NCBI GenBank assembly: GCA_039679375.1
Contig: JBDKVA010000165.1
Span: 1-45,455 of the forward strand
Direction of reading: 5' to 3'
Source: JBDKVA01 sp039679375
GTDB taxonomy: Bacteria > Bacillota > Clostridia > Acetivibrionales > DTU013
Length of the DNA: 45,455 nt
The notes under the pieces were generated by a model that saw only the letters and a list, made by a program, of their open reading frames with translations, had not been told where the DNA came from and did not search any database. Shown here in pieces: positions 8,580 to 16,574 of the stretch; within the stretch, counting starts at the first letter, position 1, and each line of letters opens with the position of its first letter. The translations under genes were made by a program, and so were the position numbers.

Positions 8580-9564
8580 CCGATTCACGATGTATGAGTT
8601 CAGCCATTTCAACCGTTCTCGCCTGAGTTTCTTTGCCGTTTATGGCGCTGATCAGAAGGTTTACGGCCGTTGAGCTGATATATTCCACCTTGTTGTCGAT
8701 GGAAGTAAGCGCAGGTGTTGTGCACTGAGCGATTACAGAATTGTTGTATCCAATCACCGATATTTTGCCGGGCACGCCGATACCAGCTTCCGCCAAAGCC
8801 TTTAAGGCGCCTGCTGCCAATATATCTTCCGATGCGATCAATGCAGTGAATTTAGCGCCGTTTTTTAATAGCTGACGTACGGAGTTATATCCGCCCTCTA
8901 TTCCGCAGGTAGCATGAATAATCATATCATTTCCGTCAGGCAGGCTAAATTCGCGGATTGCATTTTTGAAGCCTCCTAGCTTTTCCATACTGCTGAAGGT
9001 CTCTACGTCATATATGTATGCAATGGATCTGTGGCCATTTTCAACAAGATATCCGGCTGCCGACCGGACAGCGTCGCTGTCATCACACATGATCGAGTAA
9101 ATGTTTTTGCCTTCCAGAAATCCATTGATCATCACAACCGGCACCTCGGCCGCAGCCTGGGTAATGTGCTGGTTATCCGCTTTTTCCTTAAAGACCGAAC
9201 CAATGAGGACAATACCGTCTACACGTTTTTGAAGCAGCAGCTTCAGATATTTCTTCTTTTCCAGTATATCGCCGCCGGTATTGCATAATACAACGTTATA
9301 TCCAAGCTTACGGGCTTCATTTTCTATTGAGTGTATGGAACGGGCATAATACAGATCCCTTACGTCAATTGTCATGACGCCGATAGTTTTCATGGAATTT
9401 ACCATAAGCCCCCTGGCAAATATATTGGGCGCATACCCGGACTCCAGCATGATGGCGCTGACCTTTTGACGGGTCTCGACAGATACCGATTTACTGCCAT
9501 TGATGACACGTGATACCGTCGCTGTTGATACGCCGGCCTTTTTAGCTATATCATAAATATTCAA
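8563..9564 (-). CDS. LacI-family transcriptional repressor
   Basis: The 333-residue protein has an N-terminal LacI helix-turn-helix (NIYDIAKKAGVSTATVSRVI, residues 2-21), a hinge and a periplasmic-binding-protein-like effector domain. The start is the TTG at 9562-9564 because AGGAGG lies 9 nt upstream on the minus strand; a longer frame to 9702 would put 46 unrelated residues before the DNA-binding domain. It is divergent from the LarA-like gene. Two LacI-type palindromes lie in the shared region, one at the larA start point and one overlapping its own ribosome site, so it probably represses both. The effector is unknown, possibly a sugar acid. Confidence 0.9.
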   Translation of the reverse strand: MNIYDIAKKAGVSTATVSRVINGSKSVSVETRQKVSAIMLESGYAPNIFARGLMVNSMKTIGVMTIDVRDLYYARSIHSIENEARKLGYNVVLCNTGGDILEKKKYLKLLLQKRVDGIVLIGSVFKEKADNQHITQAAAEVPVVMINGFLEGKNIYSIMCDDSDAVRSAAGYLVENGHRSIAYIYDVETFSSMEKLGGFKNAIREFSLPDGNDMIIHATCGIEGGYNSVRQLLKNGAKFTALIASEDILAAGALKALAEAGIGVPGKISVIGYNNSVIAQCTTPALTSIDNKVEYISSTAVNLLISAINGKETQARTVEMAELIHRESVRMHR

Positions 9565-9578
9565 AATAGAGACCCTCC

Positions 9579-9592
9579 TGTAACCGCTTACA
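9579..9592. promoter_or_regulatory. Auxiliary LacI-type operator at the regulator's own start
   Basis: TGTAACCGCTTACA is an imperfect palindrome with one mismatched pair, related to the perfect site at 9720-9737. It lies immediately upstream of, and touching, the ribosome binding site of the LacI gene, which suits autoregulation or looping. Confidence 0.55.
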
Positions 9593-9687
9593 TTGATGAT
9601 AACGTTTTGGTGAATTCTTGTCAATGCGGAGATTCCTCCTTCAAATGAATGAGCTATAATTAAATGATTGAACTTTATTCTAATATA

Positions 9688-9737
9688 TTGTGCTGTTTTC
9701 AATTTGATGGTATACTACTTTTGTAAGCGCTTACAAA
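9688..9737 (+). promoter_or_regulatory. larA-like promoter with LacI operator at the start point
   Basis: TTGTGC (9688-9693) and TATACT (9711-9716) are spaced 17 bp apart. A perfect 18-bp palindrome, TTTGTAAGCGCTTACAAA (9720-9737), begins at about the transcription start. Its central CG and GTAAGCGCTTAC core are typical of LacI-family and cre-like operators. Confidence 0.75.
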
Positions 9738-9869
9738 TACGCTTCGGAACCAGTTTAAGAAGAATATGAATTATACGCTGATATATGCGAAAAATATGAT
9801 GAGTTTTTCAGGAACATTAGGAATTAATGTAAACAAGTCACAAAATAAATTATAATTGAGGAGATCGTT

Positions 9870-11150
9870 ATGGAAGAGATTATTTTAAGTTCAAATGTAC
9901 CAACCGGTATAAATGAAACCCAATTGGAGAAAGCTCTGATAAAATCACTTGCCGGCAGACAGGGCAAGCTGGAAAAAGTACTACTTCTGCCGCCTGATAT
10001 AACAAGGAGCAATTCCTATGCCGGTAAAATCACCTCCATTTATTACAAGCTTCTGAAGGATAGCTGCAGGATCGACATCATGCCTGCGTTGGGTACGCAC
10101 GTCCCAATGACTGCAGAAGAGCTCGATGAAATGTTTGGCGGCGATATCCCGCACAGCTGTTACATAGAGCATAACTGGAGAAATGATGTGGTGAAGATAG
10201 GCGAGATACCCGCGGCATTTGTTAAAAATGTATCGGAGGGCCTGATGGAGGAGCCGATTGATGTTGAGGTAAATCGCAGGCTTTTGGACAAAAGCTATGA
10301 TCTCATCATTTCCATTGGACAGGTCGTGCCGCATGAGGTAGTTGGCATGGCTAATTACAGCAAAAATATCTTTGTCGGCTGCGGCGGTAAGAACATGATC
10401 AACAGCAGTCATATGCTGGGAGCCTTTTACGGCCTGGAAAGAATCATGGGCAAGGACGGATCCCCTGTCAGAAAAGTATTTGACTATGCAGAAGAGAATT
10501 TTATAAAAGACCTGCCGCTGATGTATGTTTTGACGGTAACCACGCAGTTTGACGGGAAGACTGCTTTGAATGGGCTTTTTGCTGGAAGGAACCGCAGACT
10601 TTTTGAAAAGGCTGTGGCATTGAGCACCGAGAAAAATCTGAATTTTGTAGATAAGCCGCTTAAAAAAGTTGTGGTATATCTTGACGCGAAGGAATTTAAA
10701 TCGACCTGGCTTGGCAATAAGGCTGTTTACAGAACCAGATTGGCTATTGCCGACGGGGGTGAGCTTCTTGTTCTGGCGCCCGGAGTTGCTAAATTCGGTG
10801 AGGATGACGGGAATGATGCGTTGATCAGGAAGTATGGGTATGTTGGACGTAAAAGGATCCTTGAATTGTGCAAAACGCAGGAGGACCTGAAGAACAATCT
10901 GTCGGCAGCGGCACACCTGATCCACGGATCCTCCGACGACCGTTTTTCTATTACCTATGCAGTTGAGAAACTGTCAAAGAAGGAAATTGAGGGCGTCAAT
11001 TTTGGATATATGCCGCTAAGAGAGGCTTATAACAGGTACAACCCGGTTTCGCTGACAGATGGCTGGAACACGATGCCGGACGGAGAAGAAATTTATTTCA
11101 TCAGCAACCCTGCACTCGGCCTTTGGGCAGACAGAAGAAAATTTATATAA
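9870..11150 (+). CDS. LarA-family nickel-pincer racemase/epimerase (lactate racemase-like)
   Basis: The 426-residue protein matches LarA in length. LarA racemizes lactate with a lysine-linked nickel pincer cofactor. The key residues are in register: Asp43 and Arg46 in PPDITR, His77 in GTHVPM, His155, Lys165 and His181. The +10 and +26 spacings from His155 equal the His174-Lys184-His200 spacing of Lactobacillus LarA. Lys165 would carry the cofactor. No cofactor-making larB, larC or larE is in the window, so those must be elsewhere if the enzyme is active. Control by an adjacent LacI-type repressor suggests a sugar-acid or hydroxy-acid substrate rather than simple lactate; that is inference. 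GAGGAG precedes the ATG. Confidence 0.85.
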   Translation: MEEIILSSNVPTGINETQLEKALIKSLAGRQGKLEKVLLLPPDITRSNSYAGKITSIYYKLLKDSCRIDIMPALGTHVPMTAEELDEMFGGDIPHSCYIEHNWRNDVVKIGEIPAAFVKNVSEGLMEEPIDVEVNRRLLDKSYDLIISIGQVVPHEVVGMANYSKNIFVGCGGKNMINSSHMLGAFYGLERIMGKDGSPVRKVFDYAEENFIKDLPLMYVLTVTTQFDGKTALNGLFAGRNRRLFEKAVALSTEKNLNFVDKPLKKVVVYLDAKEFKSTWLGNKAVYRTRLAIADGGELLVLAPGVAKFGEDDGNDALIRKYGYVGRKRILELCKTQEDLKNNLSAAAHLIHGSSDDRFSITYAVEKLSKKEIEGVNFGYMPLREAYNRYNPVSLTDGWNTMPDGEEIYFISNPALGLWADRRKFI

Positions 11151-11158
11151 TATGATTC

Positions 11159-11194
11159 AAAAAGCTCTCCCAGATGGTTCGGGGAGAGCTTTTT
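11159..11194. terminator. Bidirectional terminator between the larA-like gene and the ABC operon
   Basis: GCTCTCCC (11164-11171) pairs with GGGAGAGC (11182-11189), with flanking A and T tracts. It serves the larA-like gene on the plus strand and could also end the ABC operon on the minus strand. The 90 bp to 11284 hold further weak hairpins (CCGGG/CCCGG) but no gene. Confidence 0.85.
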
Positions 11195-11284
11195 GCGGTG
11201 TAAGCGGCATGTGCGCGGTCAGAAACCGGATTTTATTCCATGCGGTCCGGGTTCATATACATGCAGCCCGGATATTGGCCGCTG

Positions 11285-12454
11285 TTAACAACTGAATCGT
11301 TTCTTTTTTGCGATAGCCAGGGTCACAGCAAAGAAGGCCAATGCAAAGCCTATCTGTATCAGCATCGCAGAAAAAACAAGCTCCAGATGGGAAAAATCGA
11401 ATTGTGTAAGTCCTGCAATCTGATTGTTCGCTTTAACATACCAATAGGTAGGAGTGAAGCTTGCAATCCTCAGAACAAAACTCCCCAGCATTTCCTGCGG
11501 TACAAAGACTCCGCTTATGAAGGAAAGTCCAAGTGTCACCACATTGCTTACTGCAGCTATTGCACCGATGCTTTTTACCAGATTTCCGATCAAAAAGCTT
11601 ATACTTGCACCACAAACGGCAAAGACAAGGGAATTTAAAATAAAGTAAACCGTGCTTACGCTGAAGCTGTTTTTGTAGTTGAACAAAAAGCAGAACACAA
11701 CCATGATCAGCCATGCAACAAACGTGAACAACACATTTGCAAGCATAAACTGCATATTGATGTTATTGGAACTCAAGGGCGAGCAAGCATTTCTCTTTTT
11801 CAAGTCCCTGTTATTGAACACAAGCATCAATGCGGACATACCCTGAATGAGAATGTATAACAGCGAATATGGAAGATAGTTGTAATAGTAATTTGCATAA
11901 ATATTGCTAGTCGAATCTTTTTTTAGTGTTTTCAGCTTCACTGCCGCACCTTCGGATAGATCCTGCTGCAGACGCTGAACCAGTGACTGCTGTGAAATGT
12001 CATTCTGCTGCTGTAAATAGAGTCTTGCAGTATTGAAGTACTCGTCAATGGTCAAATCAATATAGGTATTATTATAGGAGTTCGGAACGACTGTCTTCTC
12101 AAGCTGCACATTTTCACCGTTCATGAATTTTACGGCAAAACCTTCAGGTATTCGAAGGATGTACGAAACAGAGCGGAAATACAATGCATCCTGCAATGCG
12201 TAAGTGTCGTCGGGAATCTCGACAAAAACCGCAACTTTTTCAAGCTCATGCCTGAGCCCGTCGATTAAAGGGCTGCTCTCTTCATTGATAAATGCGATAT
12301 TGCTTTTTACCTGAGTGAAAAGATCCTCCTTTTTTTTGTCACTTGATGTGTATGAGGACATGATAAGAGATATCGTCAGGAAAATCACTATATAAATAAG
12401 CATGGATGGCACGTTTTTCTTGAGGATTTTTAAACAAAGCTTAAAGACTTGCAT
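11285..12454 (-). CDS. ABC-2 type exporter permease (second permease)
   Basis: The 389-residue protein has one N-terminal membrane segment (about 17-35), a large extracytoplasmic domain and a cluster of five to six membrane segments from about residue 195. This is the ABC-2/YhaP-type layout of drug, peptide or lipid exporters. AAGGAGG lies 8 nt before the ATG. The start overlaps the end of the upstream permease gene by 14 nt, which indicates tight translational coupling. With the gene at 12441-13577 it would form a heterodimeric membrane channel driven by the ATPase at 13590-14522. Confidence 0.88.
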   Translation of the reverse strand: MQVFKLCLKILKKNVPSMLIYIVIFLTISLIMSSYTSSDKKKEDLFTQVKSNIAFINEESSPLIDGLRHELEKVAVFVEIPDDTYALQDALYFRSVSYILRIPEGFAVKFMNGENVQLEKTVVPNSYNNTYIDLTIDEYFNTARLYLQQQNDISQQSLVQRLQQDLSEGAAVKLKTLKKDSTSNIYANYYYNYLPYSLLYILIQGMSALMLVFNNRDLKKRNACSPLSSNNINMQFMLANVLFTFVAWLIMVVFCFLFNYKNSFSVSTVYFILNSLVFAVCGASISFLIGNLVKSIGAIAAVSNVVTLGLSFISGVFVPQEMLGSFVLRIASFTPTYWYVKANNQIAGLTQFDFSHLELVFSAMLIQIGFALAFFAVTLAIAKKKRFSC

Positions 12455-13577
12455 ACTTACGCCTCCTTATTATAAAGTAGGTGCCCAAACAGAACAGGAC
12501 GATAAAAATGAGCAGAATACCGATATTCAGAATGAATCTTTCAAAGGTATCATAGTAGTACAGGCAGTAGAAAGCGTCGGTCAGCAGGTTTATAGGATTG
12601 AGGTATGACAGGACGGGTATTTTTTGTGAAATGATATATTTCATATTCTGATACATCATTCCGGCAAGGAAAGAACCGGTCATGCTCACGCCTATCAGGA
12701 TTCCTACCTTGATGCCTTCTGATTTTTTCACCAGCGCGCTTACAAATGCACCGAATGTGACGCCGGCAATCGAACCGGCAATGGCGGTCAGAACGATATA
12801 ACCGGCTTTGGGGCCAAAATCGACCCCGATGGCAAATTGCAGGAATAATAGCAGCAAAAGTATTTCGGCTATGTGGATCAATAACGATGCGCTCATGCTG
12901 ATCAAAAACGTTTTCAGCTTGTGAACCGGAGCGGTGTTTATTCTGGCCGCAAGCGGGGAAATGTCAGCCTGTATGTCCGTGATTTCACGCATTCCGAAAA
13001 AGCCGCCATAAAAGCAGGCCATGGCAATCAATGAGTAGAAAAAATTGAGAACATTATTCGGTTCCGCATTCGTACCCGAAACCTCCCTGACATACTGCTT
13101 CCGGTTTCCAAGTTCGCTAAGCACCTCCTGCTGCTTTTCGGGGTGCTCTCTTAATATGGAACCGATTGTTGATGCAGTATGCATGTAGTTGTCCAGAAAG
13201 CTTTTTATGATGTTCTGTTCCATGCCTGACTTATTGACAACCAGCCTGACCGGGTCCTCTGAAATGATATACCCATCGATCGAATTATCCTTCAACAGCT
13301 GCTCCGCCTTATCCATGGAAGCAGCTGTCAGGTTGAACAGCCTGTCATCGCCATTGGAGACCTCTTTTAAAGCGGACATGAAAAACTGTTCATCCGGATA
13401 TTGTTTGTTTTCCACAACTGCGATGTCGATTGCTTTAAAGGACTCGCCGCTGTTTAAATTTGAAAAAGCCATGTTGAAAAATACTGCAAGGAGAAGAGGG
13501 AACAGCATTGTCCAAAAGATCGTTTCGCGGTCCCGAAGCAGGCATCTGAGCCTATATATGAAGATGTGAGCAAACAT
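12441..13577 (-). CDS. ABC-2 type exporter permease (first permease)
   Basis: The 378-residue permease has the same plan as its neighbour: N-terminal membrane segment (about 19-36), extracytoplasmic domain to about residue 175, then several membrane segments including AGSIAGVTFGAFVSALVKK. AAGGGGGA lies before the ATG. It starts 12 nt after the ATPase stop and overlaps the following permease by 14 nt. The substrate is unknown. Exporters of this kind next to NarL-type two-component systems often give resistance to antimicrobial peptides or membrane-active drugs. Confidence 0.88.
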   Translation of the reverse strand: MFAHIFIYRLRCLLRDRETIFWTMLFPLLLAVFFNMAFSNLNSGESFKAIDIAVVENKQYPDEQFFMSALKEVSNGDDRLFNLTAASMDKAEQLLKDNSIDGYIISEDPVRLVVNKSGMEQNIIKSFLDNYMHTASTIGSILREHPEKQQEVLSELGNRKQYVREVSGTNAEPNNVLNFFYSLIAMACFYGGFFGMREITDIQADISPLAARINTAPVHKLKTFLISMSASLLIHIAEILLLLLFLQFAIGVDFGPKAGYIVLTAIAGSIAGVTFGAFVSALVKKSEGIKVGILIGVSMTGSFLAGMMYQNMKYIISQKIPVLSYLNPINLLTDAFYCLYYYDTFERFILNIGILLIFIVLFCLGTYFIIRRRKYASL

Positions 13578-13589
13578 TATGATTCCCCC

Positions 13590-14522
13590 TTAATCTCTCA
13601 AATCTTTTCCTGTGATTTCCAGGAAGACGTCATTTAGGGTAGGCAGCTCGGAATAAATTTTGCCAAACTGGATTCCCTCTTTTTTGATGAAGTCCAGAAC
13701 GGTTTCCAGGTTATTCTTCCCTCTGCTGGATTTAACTACAAGCAAGTGGTCCTTATATTCGACGGAAACGATATTTGGCAGCCTTTTTAATGCAGAGAGC
13801 TGTTCCGGAGATACGCCGTAGGATTCGATTGTGATTTTCTCACCCAGCGAGATCATTGCCTTCAGTTCATCCTTGGTTCCGGTTGCGATTGCCCTGCCCT
13901 TGTCCAGGATCATGATCCGGCTGCATATCTGCTCGACCTCTTCCATGTAATGGGAGGTGTAAACGATTGTCGCTCCCTGCCTGTTCAGTTCCAGGATACC
14001 CTCCAGTATTTTGTTCCGGCTCTGCGGATCTACAGCAACAGTAGGTTCATCAAGAATGATCAGCTTTGGCTTGTGGGCGATCCCGCAGGCGATATTTAAT
14101 CTTCTGAGCAAGCCTCCGCTGAGTTTTTTCGGGTAGAATCTGACGAACTCTCCCAGCGAGACAAACTCAATCGCTTCATCCACGAGCTTCTTTTTCAAAG
14201 CCTTATCTTTAATGTACAGACCACAGAAATAATCAATATTTTCATATACGGTCAATTCGTTATATACTGCCACATTTTGCATGACGATCCCGATAGCACG
14301 CTTCGTCTGGTATGATTCCGGTGTCATGGGCTTATCAAATATTTCGATTTCACCTTTATCAAACTTGAGCAGGGATAAAATGCAATTGATCGCAGTTGTT
14401 TTACCTGAACCGTTCGGCCCAAGCAACCCAAAAATTTCTCCCTCCTTTACCGTAAGCGAGAGATGGTCAAGTGCAACTAAATCCCCATACCGCTTCACCA
14501 AATTATTCACCCTTATAATCAT
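13590..14522 (-). CDS. ABC transporter ATP-binding protein
   Basis: The 310-residue ATPase has Walker A GPNGSGKT (35-42), the Q-loop in MQNVAV (81-86), signature LSGGLLRRL (134-142), Walker B KLIILDEP (153-160) and the switch His191. The C-terminal extension (about 215-310) is typical of CcmA/DrrA-type export ATPases. GGAGGTG lies 5 nt before the ATG. It is the first gene of the three-gene exporter operon, divergent from the two-component system. Confidence 0.95.
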   Translation of the reverse strand: MIIRVNNLVKRYGDLVALDHLSLTVKEGEIFGLLGPNGSGKTTAINCILSLLKFDKGEIEIFDKPMTPESYQTKRAIGIVMQNVAVYNELTVYENIDYFCGLYIKDKALKKKLVDEAIEFVSLGEFVRFYPKKLSGGLLRRLNIACGIAHKPKLIILDEPTVAVDPQSRNKILEGILELNRQGATIVYTSHYMEEVEQICSRIMILDKGRAIATGTKDELKAMISLGEKITIESYGVSPEQLSALKRLPNIVSVEYKDHLLVVKSSRGKNNLETVLDFIKKEGIQFGKIYSELPTLNDVFLEITGKDLRD

Positions 14523-14638
14523 TTTGGCACCTCCATATATATAATGACATTTTTATACCGCCGTTTTATTCAGTTTCAGGTCGTAAGCTTTGCTGTGATA
14601 CTATTGTTAATAAAGCTTTATCCGTTAAGCATACTCTG

Positions 14639-14704
14639 ATTATAGTCCGGGGTTGCTTCTTTTATAAGTGCTGTAAATCACATAATAAGATGACAAATGT
14701 CATC
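14639..14704 (-). promoter_or_regulatory. Putative ABC-operon promoter with upstream response-regulator palindrome
   Basis: On the minus strand, TATAAT (plus-strand 14639-14644) and a weak -35 TTATAA (14662-14667) are spaced 17 bp apart. GATGACA and TGTCATC form an inverted repeat around two bases at 14689-14704, 21 bp upstream of the -35. A weak -35 with an upstream palindrome suits activation by the adjacent NarL-type regulator. This is inference. Confidence 0.5.
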
Positions 14705-14710
14705 ATATCC

Positions 14711-14741
14711 AATGTGGGCTGCCGCCCACAACCCAACGAAT
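14711..14741. repeat. 31-bp hairpin repeat, copy 1
   Basis: This 31-bp sequence is identical to 23002-23032. Its core is a 7-bp stem TGTGGGC/GCCCACA around a TGCC loop, followed by ACCCAACGAAT. It contains no coding signal. It resembles a REP-type intergenic repeat. Confidence 0.7.
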
Positions 14742-14744
14742 GTA

Positions 14745-14804
14745 CTTATTGCCGCGAATGTAAAACTGTTTTCTTGTTTTTTATCGCAATTTCGCGGCAA
14801 TAAG
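14745..14804. repeat. 14-bp inverted repeat beside the 31-bp repeat
   Basis: CTTATTGCCGCGAA (14745-14758) and TTCGCGGCAATAAG (14791-14804) are exact complements separated by 32 nt of mostly AT sequence. This could be a regulatory site for the two-component operon or part of a small palindromic element with copy 1 of the repeat. The copy at 23002 lacks this extension. Confidence 0.55.
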
Positions 14805-14811
14805 TTACTAA

Positions 14812-14840
14812 TTGTGCTTGCCGTAATAAAATGTTAATAT
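14812..14840 (+). promoter_or_regulatory. Putative promoter of the two-component operon
   Basis: TTGTGC (14812-14817) and TAATAT (14835-14840) are spaced 17 bp apart, 31 bp before the kinase start. Confidence 0.4.
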
Positions 14841-14871
14841 GTTGACTAAAGAATAGATAGGAAGAACCAAT

Positions 14872-15954
14872 ATGACATACACCTCAAATCTAATTGAAAA
14901 ACTTTTGATCTTTATATGCTGCCTGATGATCTACCTACTGCAGGATGATATGGCCATCGGTGTGGTAATGATTCTGATCAGTATCATCATCAGTGGATTT
15001 TTAAGCTATTTTGATGATGACAGAATAAAAACCGTTTTGACGGTCGGGTTCTTCGTTTTATCCTGTTTTTACCCTGCATTGATTGTCTTTATGCCATTGA
15101 TTGCCTATGACATGTTTTTTCATAAATATCAGTATTTGAATCTTTTTGGCATTATTCCGCTTTTTTATTTTTCCCGTTCTGCTTCCATACAAACCGCTTC
15201 TATTTACCTGATCATTACCATCCTTTGCATATTGGCGAGATATCATACAGAAGAGGAAAACAAGCTTCATGCCAAATACAATGAACTGAGTGATAAAACG
15301 AGAGAAATGTCGCTCCAGCTAGAAAAACAGAACAATGATTTGATTAAAAATCAGGATAATGAGCTGTATGTCGCCACGCTAAATGAACGGAACCGTATAG
15401 CGCGTGAAATCCACGATAATGTGGGGCATTTGCTGTCAAGCGCCATATTGCAGTCAGGTGCGCTGTTAACGATCATCCGGGATGATAAAATAAGAGAGCA
15501 TATTAAAACACTCAATGATACATTGTCTCAAGCAATGAACAGTATCAGAAACAGTGTTCACGAGCTATATGACGAATCCATTGATCTGAATGCCCGGATT
15601 GAGGATATCATTAATCAATTTACCTTCTGCGAAATAAGTTATGAATATGATTTCAGCAGCAATCCCGGTAAAAAACTCAAGTACGCATTTATTTCAATCG
15701 TAAAGGAAGCCTTATCCAATATTATGAGGCATTCGGACGCGACCCGCGCTTCCGTTGCTTTCAGGGAACATCCGGCACTGTATCAGATGATCATCAGAGA
15801 TAACGGTACGGTGAAAAGCTACAGCATGGATAATGGGCTGGGGCTTAAAAACATGATTGACAGGGTACATGCGTTCAATGGTAATTTTAATGTAATAACT
15901 GAAAATGGATTTGAAATATTCGTTTCCATTCCGAAGGAGGGGTTTCAAACTTGA
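14872..15954 (+). CDS. NarL-type sensor histidine kinase (HisKA_3)
   Basis: The 360-residue kinase has about four to five membrane segments in residues 10-125 with almost no extracytoplasmic sensor. A coiled linker follows (125-170), then the HisKA_3 phosphoacceptor motif NERNRIAREIHDNVGHLL with His181. The HATPase region includes the N-box KEALSNIMRHSDA and a GLGLKNM G-box. The small membrane-embedded sensor is typical of kinases that detect membrane or wall stress, often through a partner transporter. The start follows AGGAAG. The regulator start overlaps this stop. The divergent ABC exporter is the likely target. Confidence 0.92.
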   Translation: MTYTSNLIEKLLIFICCLMIYLLQDDMAIGVVMILISIIISGFLSYFDDDRIKTVLTVGFFVLSCFYPALIVFMPLIAYDMFFHKYQYLNLFGIIPLFYFSRSASIQTASIYLIITILCILARYHTEEENKLHAKYNELSDKTREMSLQLEKQNNDLIKNQDNELYVATLNERNRIAREIHDNVGHLLSSAILQSGALLTIIRDDKIREHIKTLNDTLSQAMNSIRNSVHELYDESIDLNARIEDIINQFTFCEISYEYDFSSNPGKKLKYAFISIVKEALSNIMRHSDATRASVAFREHPALYQMIIRDNGTVKSYSMDNGLGLKNMIDRVHAFNGNFNVITENGFEIFVSIPKEGFQT

Positions 15955-16574
15955 AAGTATTGATTGTGGATGACGATAAACTGGTTCTGGCATCTTTAAA
16001 AACAATTTTGGAGGCAGACAGAGATGTCGTAGTTGCAGGAACCGGAAATACGGGCCGGCAGGCTGTGGAGCTGTTCATGGAACTGAAACCGGATGTCTTG
16101 CTGATGGATATCAGAATGGATGGAATGACAGGGCTGGAGGCTGCCGACGCCATCATGGCAAAGGAGAAAAATGCGAGGATCCTGTTCCTGACTACTTTTT
16201 CGGATGATGAATATATTGTAAAGGCTTTTCAAATCGGGGCAAAAGGCTATATTTTAAAGCAGAATTTTGAAAGCATAATACCGTCGGTAAAAGCAGTTTT
16301 CATGGGGCAAAGGGTATTTGGCGACGAGATCATTGCAAAAGTTCCGGTATTTAAGCATGATAACGGAAAAGCAGATATAAACAGCTTTTCGTTGAGTGAT
16401 AAGGAAATGGAAATAATCACACAGGTGGCAAACGGGCTGTCCAATAAGGAGATTTCAGATACACTGTACTTAAGTGAAGGAACTGTACGCAATTATATAA
16501 GCGTTATCCTGGAAAAGTTGAGATTAAGGGACAGGACACAGCTTGCCATTTTTTATTATAAGAATATAAAATGA
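15951..16574 (+). CDS. NarL/LuxR-type response regulator
   Basis: The 207-residue regulator has a receiver domain (acidic Asp7-Asp9, phosphoacceptor Asp53 in LLMDIRM, conserved LTTF and GYILK) and a C-terminal LuxR helix-turn-helix (about 140-205; ANGLSNKEISDTLYLSEGTV). It starts with TTG at 15951, inside the kinase stop, behind AAGGAGG at 15934-15940. It is the partner of the kinase. Its probable binding site is the GATGACA-TGTCATC palindrome at 14689-14704. The gene ends directly against the convergent acyltransferase-like gene. Confidence 0.93.
   Translation: MKVLIVDDDKLVLASLKTILEADRDVVVAGTGNTGRQAVELFMELKPDVLLMDIRMDGMTGLEAADAIMAKEKNARILFLTTFSDDEYIVKAFQIGAKGYILKQNFESIIPSVKAVFMGQRVFGDEIIAKVPVFKHDNGKADINSFSLSDKEMEIITQVANGLSNKEISDTLYLSEGTVRNYISVILEKLRLRDRTQLAIFYYKNIK

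Noticed and set aside
9565..9702. Longer start for the LacI repressor
   Set aside because: It adds 46 residues before a DNA-binding domain that is always N-terminal, and AGGAGG precedes the TTG at 9564.
9981..10925. 314-codon minus-strand frame opposite the larA-like gene
   Set aside because: The plus-strand frame has all LarA motifs; the opposite frame has no ribosome site or recognisable domain.
14745..14804. Insertion sequence end
   Set aside because: There is no transposase or target duplication; only an inverted repeat is visible.
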